From DASQPE01 sp041488455 (GTDB lineage Bacteria; Gemmatimonadota; Gemmatimonadetes; Gemmatimonadales; GWC2-71-9): 21,317 nucleotides of DNA. Location: the NCBI GenBank assembly GCA_041488455.1, contig JBGPPG010000053.1, forward strand, positions 1 through 21,317, in the 5' to 3' direction. How positions within the stretch are numbered: position 1 is the first letter of the stretch; each line of letters opens with the position of its first letter. Below are positions 6,988-15,590 of the stretch, one piece after another. The notes beneath the pieces are model-generated. The model did no database searches. It saw only the letters and a program-made list of their open reading frames with translations, and was not told where the DNA came from. Both the position numbers and the translations under genes were made by a program.

Positions 6988-7590
6988 TCACGAGGGAAGC
7001 TCCACGGGATTGGGGATCGGAACGGGCCGGCCCGCGGCAGCGGCCGCCAGCACCACGGCGGGCAGCAGGCGGTGCTCGACCTCGAGCACCCGCGCGGCAA
7101 GCGAGTCGGGCGTGTCGCCCGGCAGCACCGGTACCCGCTCCTGCGCGAGCACGGCGCCGCGGTCGTACACCTCGTCCACCAGGTGCACGGTGGCGCCGCT
7201 GGTTCGCTCGCCCGAGGCGAGCACCGCCTCGTGCACCCGGCGCCCGTACATGCCCGGCCCGCCGAAGGAGGGGAGCAGCGCCGGGTGGATGTTGACGATG
7301 CGGCCGCGATAGCGCTCCACCACGGCGGGCGGCACCAGCTTGAGGTAGCCGGCGAGGACGACCAGGTCTATCCGGTGCGCCGCCAGCGCATCGAGCCACG
7401 CCCGGCCGTCTGCCGGATCGGCGAGCGCCTGCGCCGGTATGCCGCGCTGCCGGGCCAGGTCGAGCCCCGCCGCCGCCCGATTGCTCAGCACCAGCGCCAC
7501 TTCCGCCGCCGCCCCGGCCGGGAGCGCGGCGAGGAGCGCCGCGAGGTTGCTGCCGCGGCCCGAGATCGCGACCGCAAGGCGCATGGGCAT
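6988..7590 (-). CDS. purN: phosphoribosylglycinamide formyltransferase
   Basis: PurN formylates GAR with 10-formyl-tetrahydrofolate in the third step of purine synthesis. The 200-residue protein matches the usual length. It shows the GRGSNL phosphate-binding loop at 11-16, the catalytic Asn100 and His102 within VNIHPALLPSF, and the catalytic Asp139 in HLVDEVYDRG. Either ATG at 7590 or the one two codons later could start translation; the difference does not affect the domain. selA ends 44 bases upstream and purH begins 10 bases downstream, so the two folate-dependent purine steps are encoded together. Confidence 0.97.
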   Translation of the reverse strand: MPMRLAVAISGRGSNLAALLAALPAGAAAEVALVLSNRAAAGLDLARQRGIPAQALADPADGRAWLDALAAHRIDLVVLAGYLKLVPPAVVERYRGRIVNIHPALLPSFGGPGMYGRRVHEAVLASGERTSGATVHLVDEVYDRGAVLAQERVPVLPGDTPDSLAARVLEVEHRLLPAVVLAAAAAGRPVPIPNPVELPS

Positions 7591-7634
7591 GGACGGGGGA
7601 ACCTAATGGGCAGCCGGGCGGATGGGCAGAGAGC

Positions 7635-8993
7635 CTAGCGCTCCACGGCCCGGCGCAGCGCGGCGCCCACGTCGGGGTAGGCGGCGAGCGGCAGCGTGCG
7701 CGGATCGAGCAGCACTCTACCTTCGCTCACCCGCGCCACCACCGCCGGCTCACCCAGCCGGAGCCGGAGCGCCAGCCCGTCGGGACCGAGGGGACCCGGG
7801 TCGAGGGCGACGACGGTGGTGGGGAGCACGGCGCCGGGGAACGACCCGCCGCCCACGGCCGACTCGCCTTCCCGAAGCTCGGGCCTGAGCTCCGCGGGAC
7901 ACTCGCTCTGGAGCAGCGCGGCCCGCGCCGCGAGGTCGTCCGGCGTCGCCGTCAGCATGGCCAGCACGGGAATCTCGGCCAGGGCGACGGCCTGGTCGCG
8001 ATAGAGCGCCAGCGTGGCCTCGAGCGCCGCGAGCGTCATCTTGTCGGCGCGGAGCGCGCGCGCGAGCGGATTCGCGCGGCACCGGCCCACCAGCTCGCGC
8101 CGCCCGGTGAGGCAGCCGGCCTGCGGGCCCCCGAGCAGCTTGTCGCCGCTGAAGATCACGAGATCCGCGCCGAAGGCGACCGCCTCGGGCACCCGGGGCT
8201 CGCCGCTGAGGCCCCACGGCGCCAGATCGAGCAGCAGCCCGCTGCCCACGTCGTAGAGCCAGGGCACGCCCGCCTCGCGCGCAAGCGCCGCGATGTCGGC
8301 CGGCGCGGGCGTTGCGACGAAGCCGCGCTGCTCGAAGTTGGAGCGGTGCACCGTGAGAATGGCCCCGGTCTCCGGCGAGAGCGCCTTCCGGTAGTCCTCG
8401 AGATGCGTGCGGTTGGTGGTGCCGACCTCGCGGAGCCGCGCGCCGCTCTTCTCCAGGATGTCGGGGATGCGGAACGAGCCGCCGATCTCGATCAGCTCGC
8501 CCCGCGAGATGAGCACTTCGCGCCCGGTCGCCAGCGCGTTGAGCGCCAGCACCAGGGCGCCCGCCGCGTTGTTCACCGCCAGCCCATCCTCCGCCCCGCT
8601 CAGCTCGGCCAGGAGCGCCCGGCAATGGTCCGAGCGGCTCCCGCGCACGCCCGCGTGCAGATCGAACTCCAGCGTGCTGTAGCCGCCGCCCGCGGCGGAG
8701 AGCGCCTCGAGCGCGGCGTGGGCCAGCGGGGCGCGGCCGAGGTTCGTGTGCAGCACGACGCCGGTGGCGTTGAGCACCGGGCGGAGGGAGCGGCCGGTCC
8801 GGAGCACGAGCCGCTCGCGGACCTCCTCGGTCCAGTCATCGGGCGCGCCCGCGCGCCGGCGGCGCGCAGCGTCGATCGCGTCGCGCACGGCGGAGACGAC
8901 CGCGCTCCGCGGGGCGGCGCCCAGCAGAGCGACGATGCCGGGCTCGCGGAGCAGGAAGTCCACCGAGGGCAGCTCGCGGCGGCGGTCGGTCAC
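7635..8993 (-). CDS. selA: L-seryl-tRNA(Sec) selenium transferase
   Basis: SelA is the PLP enzyme that converts seryl-tRNA(Sec) to selenocysteinyl-tRNA(Sec) with selenophosphate. The 452-residue product has the family's N-terminal helix-rich region (LPSVDFLLREPG), the RPVLNATGVVLHTNLGRAPL segment at 71-90, ILTVHRSNF at 212-220, and the PLP lysine Lys285 in SGDKLLGGPQAG. The length is close to that of E. coli SelA. I chose the GTG at 8993 because it places LPSVD at the usual distance and overlaps the upstream TGA as GTGA; the frame is open further upstream but only as an antisense-like, Arg-rich sequence. The presence of selA implies a selenocysteine pathway, but selB, selD, selC or a selenoprotein is not visible in this window. 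Confidence 0.96.
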   Translation of the reverse strand: MTDRRRELPSVDFLLREPGIVALLGAAPRSAVVSAVRDAIDAARRRRAGAPDDWTEEVRERLVLRTGRSLRPVLNATGVVLHTNLGRAPLAHAALEALSAAGGGYSTLEFDLHAGVRGSRSDHCRALLAELSGAEDGLAVNNAAGALVLALNALATGREVLISRGELIEIGGSFRIPDILEKSGARLREVGTTNRTHLEDYRKALSPETGAILTVHRSNFEQRGFVATPAPADIAALAREAGVPWLYDVGSGLLLDLAPWGLSGEPRVPEAVAFGADLVIFSGDKLLGGPQAGCLTGRRELVGRCRANPLARALRADKMTLAALEATLALYRDQAVALAEIPVLAMLTATPDDLAARAALLQSECPAELRPELREGESAVGGGSFPGAVLPTTVVALDPGPLGPDGLALRLRLGEPAVVARVSEGRVLLDPRTLPLAAYPDVGAALRRAVER

Positions 8994-10309
8994 CGGCGCT
9001 TCCTCCGATGATGGAGCGAGTCGGCCTTCAGGATCTTCCGGATCGAATCGGCGCGGACGGAGTCGGCCGCGCTGGGCGGAGGTGGCGGGGCCTTGGCCTC
9101 CGGGATCGCCAGCACGCCGCGCACGTCGCCGGTGCGCCCGCTCACGGTGCGGATGCCCTTCAGCTCGATCAGGAATTTGTCGCCCGGGTGCCACGGCTCC
9201 CCGACCTTGAGGACCATCCGGTCGCTGAGCGGTGGTCGGTGCATGGCGCGTGTGCTATCAGGCCTCGTGCCGAAGGCGCCGGGGAGTCGGATGGCGCTCG
9301 TATCGCCGCGGCGAAACCGGCTCGTGTCGGGCAGCCGCAGGCGGGTGGTATCGGGCAGCCGCAGGCGGGTGGTGTCCAGCCCATGCAGGCCGGGGGCTCC
9401 CGTCGTCGTGTCCCGCCCTGACAGCGAGACGACCGGGACGGCGGTCGAGTCCGGCAGCTTCCGCACCGAGGCGGCGGAGGTGTCGAGCCTCTGGGACGGA
9501 TCGAGCGAGGTCGCGAACGAGAGGGAAGCGGTAACCGAGTCCCTCGGCGTGGCATCCACCAGCCGTGGCGGCAGCGTGTCGTGCGCGAAGGCGTAGAGCT
9601 CGGGCACCTCGGTCGTCGCCGACTCCGGCCGGATCCGCACGGTGTCGAACGACTCCCTGAGGTCGCGGCGGAAGTTGCGGTTAGCGTCCACCACGCCGAA
9701 GACCAGATACTCGCCGTGGGGCAGCGGGCCGAAGGAGAACCGGCCCGCCGAGTCCGTCAGCGTCCGATAAGGCAGACTGTCGGGCTCGAGCACGGCCTCG
9801 ACCAGCGCCAGGGCGGCGGGGCTGCCGGCCTTCCAGTCGAACACCCGTCCCCTGAGCGAGTCGTGCGGCACGGGAGCCCCGGTGGTGAAGGTCACGACCG
9901 CGTCGATGCTGGCCTTGTTCTGCCGCACGTCGGCGATGCCGGGCAAGAGCTCGACCCGGTACACCCGATTGGGCTTCCACCCCTCCGCCGGGTGCACGGT
10001 TATGCGGCGACGGTGCCAGCCGACGTCGGGCGTCTTATCCGTGGGCGAGAGAATGATGAGCTTCTCCAGGTCGCCGGTGCCGAGCCCCTGGCTCGGGCTG
10101 CTGCCCTCGGAGACGACCTCGTTGAAGCGGAACTCGACATTGCGCTTGAAGTCGGGCGGCATCGTCATCGAGTCGGGAAAGACCGACGCGAGCGTGGGTG
10201 GCGTCTTGTCGGGCGGGCCGCCCGGGGGCGGCTGGATGTTGGCGCAGGCGATCGCAAGCAGCAGCGCGGGGGCAAGCCGGGCCGGTTTGCCGCCGCTCGC
10301 GTTACGCAT
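8990..10309 (-). CDS. lipoprotein with SbsA/Big_5 Ig-like and regulatory-like beta domains
   Basis: A 439-residue exported lipoprotein: basic start MRNASGGKPARLAP, hydrophobic core and lipobox LAIAC, with Cys22 as the lipid-modified residue, then a Pro/Gly-rich linker (IQPPPGGPPD). Residues about 35-150 look like an Ig-like domain of the Big_5 (SbsA) type, beginning DKTPPTLASVFPDS and ending AVVTFTTGAP. Residues about 160-235 resemble a carboxypeptidase-regulatory-like fold (LRGRVFDWK, then DSAGRFSFGPLPHGEYLVFG). A low-complexity stretch follows with the unit LPDTTRLR tandemly repeated, then a beta segment and a very basic C-terminus (HHRRKRR). It probably sits at the outer membrane or surface; its partner is unknown. 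The ATG overlaps the valS stop by eight bases, and its TGA overlaps the selA GTG. Confidence 0.85.
   Translation of the reverse strand: MRNASGGKPARLAPALLLAIACANIQPPPGGPPDKTPPTLASVFPDSMTMPPDFKRNVEFRFNEVVSEGSSPSQGLGTGDLEKLIILSPTDKTPDVGWHRRRITVHPAEGWKPNRVYRVELLPGIADVRQNKASIDAVVTFTTGAPVPHDSLRGRVFDWKAGSPAALALVEAVLEPDSLPYRTLTDSAGRFSFGPLPHGEYLVFGVVDANRNFRRDLRESFDTVRIRPESATTEVPELYAFAHDTLPPRLVDATPRDSVTASLSFATSLDPSQRLDTSAASVRKLPDSTAVPVVSLSGRDTTTGAPGLHGLDTTRLRLPDTTRLRLPDTSRFRRGDTSAIRLPGAFGTRPDSTRAMHRPPLSDRMVLKVGEPWHPGDKFLIELKGIRTVSGRTGDVRGVLAIPEAKAPPPPPSAADSVRADSIRKILKADSLHHRRKRR
9327..9374. repeat. two identical-phase 24-base tandem repeats inside a coding region
   Basis: Positions 9327-9350 and 9351-9374 differ only at their last base. 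In the lipoprotein they encode two copies of an eight-residue unit (LPDTTRLR-like), with a looser third copy beside them. Copy-number change would keep the reading frame. Confidence 0.8.
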
Positions 10310-12983
10310 TCCCGCAGCCCAGAAGAGCCCGCTTGCGCGCCAGCACTTCGTGCTGCTCCCGCCAGCTGGCGAGCTTGTCCCGTTCCCGCTCCACGACAGC
10401 CGCCGGTGCCTTGGCGGTGAATTGCCGGTTGCCGAGCTTCTTCTCCTGCCCGGTGATGAGCTGGAGCAGCCGCTCGATCTCGGCGCCGAGCCTCGAGCAC
10501 TCGCGCTCGACGTCGATGGCGTCGCCCAGCGGGACGAAAACCCCCGTGCCGTCGGTGAGTACCGCGTGCCCGCCGACGCGCTCACCGCTCTCGCCGAATT
10601 GGAGGTCCGACACCTTGGCCAGACGCGAGATGGTGCCGAGCTCAGTGATGAACGACTCCCGCGCGTCGGGGCCGAGGTTTCCCAGCGCCGCCCGCACCGT
10701 CTGTCCCGGCGCCACGCCGTACTCGGCCCGGATCTGGCGCACCGCGCTCACCAGCTCCTGCACCAGCCCGAAGCGGCGCACCGCGTCCGCGTCCTGCGCC
10801 CGGCGGTCGCTCCCGGGCCAGGGACTGGTGCTGATGGAGGCCTCGGCGGGGCGCCCGGGGAACTTCTTCCACAGGGCCTCGGTGATGAACGGCATCACCG
10901 GGTGCAGCAGCCGGAGCCCCACGTCGAACGTCTGGGCCGCGACCGCGCGGGCGACATCGCCACCGGGCTGGTCGCCGTAGAGGCGGGGCTTGATCTGCTC
11001 GATGTACCAGTCCGCGAGATCGCTCCAGACGAAGCGGTAGGCGGACGCGGCAGCCTCGTTCAGGCGGAACCGCTCGAGCGCCTCGGTCACCTCGACCACC
11101 GCGGCCTCGCAGCGCGCGAGGATCCAGCGGTCCGCGAGCGACAGCTCGTCCCGGCGCACCACGTTCTTCGCCGCACCGGCGAGCGGACGGGTGGGACCCT
11201 CGAGGTTGGACAGGATGAACCGGCCGGCGTTCCACAGCTTGTTGGCGAAGTTCCGCCCCGGCGCAAACGAGGTGATGATGTCGTTCGGATCGAGGATGAC
11301 GTCGGTGCCCACCGCGCTCCCGGCCACGATCGTATAGCGGAGCGCGTCCGCGCCGAACTGCTCCACCACGTCGAGCGGGTCGATCCCGTTGCCGAGCGAC
11401 TTGGACATCTTGCGGTACTGCGTGTCCCGCACGGTGCCGTGCATGTAGACCGTCTCGAACGGGATGTCGCCCATGAACTCGCAGCCCGACATCACCATCC
11501 GCGACACCCAGAAGAACAGGATCTCGGGCGCGGTCACGAGGGTGTCGCCGGGGTAGAAGCGGGCGAGATCGGCGGTCTTCTCCGGCCAGCCAAGGCTGGA
11601 GAAAGGAACGAGCCAGGAGGAGAACCAGGTGTCGAGCACGTCCTCGTCCTGCCGCACGGGGCCGCCGCAGTCGGGGCAGCTCAGGACGTCCGTGCGGCTC
11701 GCGACGATCCGGGCGCAGCGCTCCCGTTCGCAATACCACACCGGAATCCGGTGCCCCCACCAGAGCTGCCGCGAGATGCACCAGTCGCGGATGTTCTCCA
11801 TCCACTGCGCGTATTCGTCGCCCCGCCGCTCCGGCACGAACCGGAGCCGCCCCTCCCGGTAGGCCGCGAGCGCCGGCCGGGCGAGTGGGGCCATCTTCAC
11901 GAACCACTGCTCCGAGAGCCGGGGCTCGACCACCGTGTCGCAGCGGTAGCAGTGCCCGACCGCGTGCCGGTGGGGCTCCATCTTCTCGAGCAAACCGGCG
12001 GCCTCGAACTCCTCCACCACCCGCTTCCGCGCCTCGTAGCGGTCCAGCCCCTGGAACCGCTCGGGGACGGCGAGGCTCATGCGTGCCTCGGGGGTCATCA
12101 CGTCGATGCTCGGCAGGCTGTGGCGCTTCCCGATGTCGAAGTCAGTGGGGTCGTGCGCCGGCGTCACCTTGACCGCGCCGGTGCCGAAGGCCGGGTCCAC
12201 CGCGTCGTCGGCCACGATCGGAATCAGGCGGTCCACCACCGGCAGTCTCAGCTCCCGGCCGATCAGCGCGCGGTAGCGCTCGTCGTCGGGGTGCACCGCC
12301 ACGGCCGTGTCGCCCAGCATGGTCTCGGGGCGGGTGGTGGCGACGGTGACGTGGCCCGAGCCGTCGGCGAGCGGGTAGCGGAAGTACCAGAGCTTGCCGT
12401 CGGTGTCTTCCTTCTCCGCCTCTTCGTTGGACAGGGCGGTGAGGCAGCGGGGGCACCAGTTGATGATGTAGTGGCCGCGGTAGATCAGGCCCTTCTCGTA
12501 CAGCCGGACGAAGACCTCGCGCACCGCGCGGGAGAGATCGTCGTCCAGCGTGAAGTAGGTGCGCTCCCAGTCGGGGGAGCAGCCGATGGCCTTGAGTTGG
12601 TCGAGGATTGTGGGCCCGGTCTCGCGCACGTGCTCCCAGACCCGCTCGACGAACGCCTCCCGGCCGATGTCGAACCGGGTGATCCCCTCCTTGGCGAGGA
12701 GCCGCTCCACCACGTTCTGGGTGGCGATGCCGGCGTGGTCGGTACCGGGGAGCCAGAGCACGGCCTTGCCGCGCATGCGCTCGAACCGGACCAGGACGTC
12801 CTGGATCGTGTTGTTCATCCCGTGGCCCATGTGCAGCACGGCCGTCACGTTGGGCGGGGGCATCATGATGACGTAGGGGGTACCGCGGGCGGCGGGCGCG
12901 AACACGTCCCGCTCCATCCACCACCGATAGAGGTCGGACTCGATCGCCGCCGGATTGTACTGCGGGGCCAGCGGCTCGCTCAT
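10302..12983 (-). CDS. valS: valyl-tRNA synthetase
   Basis: Class I aminoacyl-tRNA synthetase that charges tRNA(Val) in the cytosol. The 893-residue protein starts at the ATG at 12983 (MSEPLAPQYNPAAIESDLYR). The HIGH signature appears as HMGH at 51-54 after MPPPNVTAVL, and KMSKS starts at residue 525. An editing (CP1) domain lies between, with the TTRPETMLGDTAVAVHPDD pattern, and pairs of cysteines (WCPRCLTAL; CPDCGG) that look like zinc sites. The anticodon-binding helical domain and the C-terminal coiled-coil arm (RLGAEIERLLQLITGQEKKL) complete a normal architecture. Its start overlaps the BON gene's stop as ATGA, which suggests translational coupling, and its end overlaps the lipoprotein start by eight bases. 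Confidence 0.98.
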   Translation of the reverse strand: MSEPLAPQYNPAAIESDLYRWWMERDVFAPAARGTPYVIMMPPPNVTAVLHMGHGMNNTIQDVLVRFERMRGKAVLWLPGTDHAGIATQNVVERLLAKEGITRFDIGREAFVERVWEHVRETGPTILDQLKAIGCSPDWERTYFTLDDDLSRAVREVFVRLYEKGLIYRGHYIINWCPRCLTALSNEEAEKEDTDGKLWYFRYPLADGSGHVTVATTRPETMLGDTAVAVHPDDERYRALIGRELRLPVVDRLIPIVADDAVDPAFGTGAVKVTPAHDPTDFDIGKRHSLPSIDVMTPEARMSLAVPERFQGLDRYEARKRVVEEFEAAGLLEKMEPHRHAVGHCYRCDTVVEPRLSEQWFVKMAPLARPALAAYREGRLRFVPERRGDEYAQWMENIRDWCISRQLWWGHRIPVWYCERERCARIVASRTDVLSCPDCGGPVRQDEDVLDTWFSSWLVPFSSLGWPEKTADLARFYPGDTLVTAPEILFFWVSRMVMSGCEFMGDIPFETVYMHGTVRDTQYRKMSKSLGNGIDPLDVVEQFGADALRYTIVAGSAVGTDVILDPNDIITSFAPGRNFANKLWNAGRFILSNLEGPTRPLAGAAKNVVRRDELSLADRWILARCEAAVVEVTEALERFRLNEAAASAYRFVWSDLADWYIEQIKPRLYGDQPGGDVARAVAAQTFDVGLRLLHPVMPFITEALWKKFPGRPAEASISTSPWPGSDRRAQDADAVRRFGLVQELVSAVRQIRAEYGVAPGQTVRAALGNLGPDARESFITELGTISRLAKVSDLQFGESGERVGGHAVLTDGTGVFVPLGDAIDVERECSRLGAEIERLLQLITGQEKKLGNRQFTAKAPAAVVERERDKLASWREQHEVLARKRALLGCGNA

Positions 12984-13402
12984 GCGCTCTGGTCGGCGAC
13001 GTTCCTGGGGTCGAGATCGTCCTCGCCGCGGACGAGGATGCTGTTGATCACCCGCTCGATGCCGGGGACGGCGCGGGCGGCGCTGCCCGCGCGGGTGCGG
13101 AGAGCGCGGGACGCCACCCACCCGTGCAGCTCGACCACGCCGACGGACACGGCCGTGGTCTGGAGGCCGAGGTCGCGGAGCTTGGGGTCGGCGCTGAGGG
13201 CGGCCGCGGCGGCCCGGGCGCAGGCGGCGGGGGTGAGGGACGGACGCGGGCCCTGGCGGCGGGTCACCAGCCGCTTCACCCGCGGCCGGCTCACGCCGCC
13301 GACCCACTCGCTCAGGGCGAAGCCGGTGACCAGGCCGGTCACCACCCCCAGCCCGGCCCATCCGGCGATCTCGAACCCGCTCAGCCGCTTGCCGTGGTCC
13401 AC
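12980..13402 (-). CDS. BON-domain protein with one N-terminal membrane span
   Basis: The 140-residue protein has a short cytoplasmic start, one glycine-rich hydrophobic span at about residues 13-31 (GWAGLGVVTGLVTGFAL), a basic linker, and a BON-like domain at about 60-124 with AVSVGVVELHGWVASRALR and AVPGIERVINSI. BON domains bind membranes or lipids and occur in OsmY-type and secretin-associated proteins; the role here is not known. The GTG at 13402 is the only reasonable start before the membrane span. It heads the long minus-strand cluster and overlaps valS by four bases (ATGA). Confidence 0.85.
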   Translation of the reverse strand: MDHGKRLSGFEIAGWAGLGVVTGLVTGFALSEWVGGVSRPRVKRLVTRRQGPRPSLTPAACARAAAAALSADPKLRDLGLQTTAVSVGVVELHGWVASRALRTRAGSAARAVPGIERVINSILVRGEDDLDPRNVADQSA

Positions 13403-13498
13403 GCGATAACCTCGTTCAAAATCCGGACATGAAGGATTAAGTTAACACGCTCTTTCACTCCGGCACACCATCCAGCAGGCCCTTTCGGGACGCGACCG
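13403..13498. promoter_or_regulatory. divergent upstream region between the BON/valS and thrS transcription units
   Basis: The 96-base gap between two outward-reading units must hold both promoters. It contains an AT-rich island at about 13422-13447 (AAGGATTAAGTTAACACG in part), exceptional in this GC-rich window. No unambiguous -35/-10 pair, T-box antiterminator or leader hairpin was recognised. Confidence 0.4.
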
Positions 13499-13651
13499 AT
13501 GACCGACGAACGGGAAGTGGTGACGCTGCGCACGCTCAGCCGGTGGCTGGTGCTCGCGGCGCTCGTTGTTGTGGGGGTCGGCCTGTACTTCTTCGTGGGC
13601 CGGGACGCGACCCCGGTGGTGCCGGCGGTGATGGTGGAGAGCGGCCAGTGA
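13499..13651 (+). CDS. 50-residue single-span membrane protein upstream of thrS
   Basis: A short open frame from ATG at 13499 encodes MTDEREVVTLRTLSRW, then a strongly hydrophobic segment at about 17-33 (LVLAALVVVGVGLYFFV) and a short tail (GRDATPVVPAVMVESGQ). The charge pattern suggests a single membrane span with the N-terminus inside. I do not recognise a family. Its TGA (13649-13651) overlaps the thrS GTG (13648-13650) as GTGA, which supports it being translated and coupled to thrS, and it fills the only space between the divergent promoters and thrS. The ribosome site is weak. It could instead be an untranslated leader that happens to be open. Confidence 0.6.
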   Translation: MTDEREVVTLRTLSRWLVLAALVVVGVGLYFFVGRDATPVVPAVMVESGQ

Positions 13652-15588
13652 GCCTGATCCGCCTGACCCTGCCCGACGGCTCGGTGCGCGAGGTGCCGTC
13701 GGGGACCACGGGGCGCGAGCTGGCGGAGAGCATCGGTCCGGGGCTCGCCAAGGCGGCGCTCGCTATCCGGGTGGACGGCCAGATCCGCGATCTCTCCCGC
13801 CCCATCGAGGCGGACGCGACGGTCTCGATCCTCACCGACCGGGACACCGACGCGCTGGAGGTCTTGCGCCACTCCTCGGCCCACATCCTGGCCACCGCGG
13901 TGCGGGAGCTGTTCCCCGGCGCCGGCATCGGCTTCGGCCCTCCGATCGAGGACGGCTTCTACTACGACTTCGAGGTCCCCAGCCCGTTCACACCGGAGGA
14001 TCTGGAGCGGATCGAGAAGCACATGGGCGAGGTCGCGAAGCGCGACTACCCGTTCGTCCGCGAGGTGGTGGACCGGGGGGAGGCCAACCGCCGCTTCGCC
14101 GACGATCCGCTCAAGCTCGAGCGGATCGGCGAGCTGGGCCCGCAGGAGACCATCACCGTCTACACCGACGGGCCGTTCCAGGATCTCTGCCGCGGGCCGC
14201 ACGTGCCCAGCACCGGCCGGCTCAAGCACTTCAAGCTGCTCCACGCAGCCGGCGCCTACTGGCGGGGCGACGAGAAGCGGCAGATGCTCCAGCGCATCTA
14301 CGGCACGGCCTGGTTCAAGAAGGAAGACCTCGACGCCTACCTCCACCGGCTGGAGGAGGCGCGGAAGCGCGACCACCGGGTGCTGGGCAAGCAGCTCGAC
14401 CTCTTCTCGATCTCCGAGATCGTCGGGCCCGGCCTGGTGTTGTGGCACCCCAAGGGGGCGATGATCAAGTGGCTCCTCTCCCGCGCTGTCGAGGACGACA
14501 ACGTCGCGAGCGGCTACGAGCTGGTCTACACCCCCAACGTGAGCCGCGAGGAGCTGTTCTACATCTCGGGCCATCTGCCGCTCTACGCGGCGAACCAGTA
14601 CCCGCCCATGGCGGCCGGCGCGGGCGAGAGCGAGGACACGCGCTATCGGGTGAAGCCGATGAACTGCCCGATGCACTGCCTCATCTACCGGAGCCAGCAG
14701 CGCAGCTACCGCGATCTCCCGATCCGGCTGTCGGAGGTGGCCAACGTCTACCGGAACGAGAAGTCGGGCACGCTGCACGGGCTGCTCAGGGTGCGCGGCC
14801 TCTCCATGGACGATGCCCACATCTTCTGCACCACGGAGCAGGTGGAGGACGAGATCTTCCTCTGCCTCGACCAGGTGGACCGGCTGGTCCACCGCACGTT
14901 CGGCTTCGAGCTGGACTTCGAGATCTCCACTCGTCCGCCGGAGCGGCTCGGCAGTGACGAAGTCTGGGACCGGGCGGAGGCGACGCTGGCGCGCGCGCTG
15001 GAGCGGAAGGGGATCGCCTACCGGATCGACGCCGGCGGCGGGGCGTTCTACGGGGCCAAGATCGACATCAGGTTCAAGGACGCCATCGGCCGGACGTGGC
15101 AAGGACCGACGATCCAGCTCGACTACAACCTGCCGGAGCGCTTCGAGCTGGAATACACCGGCGCCGACAACAAGCCACATCGGCCGGTCATGATCCACCG
15201 CGCCATCTACGGCACGCTGGAGCGGTTCACCGGCAACCTGATCGAGCACTTCGCCGGCGCGTTCCCGGTCTGGCTCGCGCCGGAGCAAGTGCGCGTGATC
15301 CCAATCTCAGACGCCCAGTCCGAAGCGGCGCGCGGTGTGGCCCGGCGGCTCAAGGCGGCCGGCCTCCGGGTCCACGTGGACGACCGGACCGAGACGCTCA
15401 ACTACCGGATCCGCGAGGGCGAGATCCTGAAGATTCCCTACATGGCGGTGATCGGACAGCGGGAAGCCGAGAGCGACGCGCTCGCGCTCCGGGTCCGCGG
15501 GGCGGGGAAGAAGCAGGAAGTGATGCCGGTGGACGTCTTCCTCACGCAGGTGACCGCGCAGGTGCAGTCGAGGGCGCTGGCGCCGTAG
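13648..15588 (+). CDS. thrS: threonyl-tRNA synthetase
   Basis: Class II synthetase that charges tRNA(Thr). The 646-residue protein has the full bacterial layout: TGS domain at about 1-62 (LIRLTLPDGSVREV), the editing tRNA_SAD region with HSSAHILATAVRELFPGA, the catalytic core, and the C-terminal anticodon domain (VRVIPISDAQSEAARG). In the core, the zinc cysteine is Cys340 in MNCPMHC, motif 2 is ANVYRNEKSGTLHGLLRVRG, and motif 3 is HRAIYGTLERFTGNLIEH. The GTG at 13648 is preceded by GGAGAG (13636-13641) with six bases between, and begins the TGS domain directly. The open frame extends further upstream, but only through the small membrane-protein gene in another phase. The oxidoreductase gene starts two bases after the stop. 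Confidence 0.98.
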   Translation: MSLIRLTLPDGSVREVPSGTTGRELAESIGPGLAKAALAIRVDGQIRDLSRPIEADATVSILTDRDTDALEVLRHSSAHILATAVRELFPGAGIGFGPPIEDGFYYDFEVPSPFTPEDLERIEKHMGEVAKRDYPFVREVVDRGEANRRFADDPLKLERIGELGPQETITVYTDGPFQDLCRGPHVPSTGRLKHFKLLHAAGAYWRGDEKRQMLQRIYGTAWFKKEDLDAYLHRLEEARKRDHRVLGKQLDLFSISEIVGPGLVLWHPKGAMIKWLLSRAVEDDNVASGYELVYTPNVSREELFYISGHLPLYAANQYPPMAAGAGESEDTRYRVKPMNCPMHCLIYRSQQRSYRDLPIRLSEVANVYRNEKSGTLHGLLRVRGLSMDDAHIFCTTEQVEDEIFLCLDQVDRLVHRTFGFELDFEISTRPPERLGSDEVWDRAEATLARALERKGIAYRIDAGGGAFYGAKIDIRFKDAIGRTWQGPTIQLDYNLPERFELEYTGADNKPHRPVMIHRAIYGTLERFTGNLIEHFAGAFPVWLAPEQVRVIPISDAQSEAARGVARRLKAAGLRVHVDDRTETLNYRIREGEILKIPYMAVIGQREAESDALALRVRGAGKKQEVMPVDVFLTQVTAQVQSRALAP

Positions 15589-15590
15589 CC

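Noticed and set aside
9882..13409. A 1175-codon open frame on the plus strand opposite valS
   Set aside because: It is the antisense of valS and neighbours, rich in Arg, His, Gly and Pro, and has no recognisable domain. Long antisense frames are expected at this GC content.
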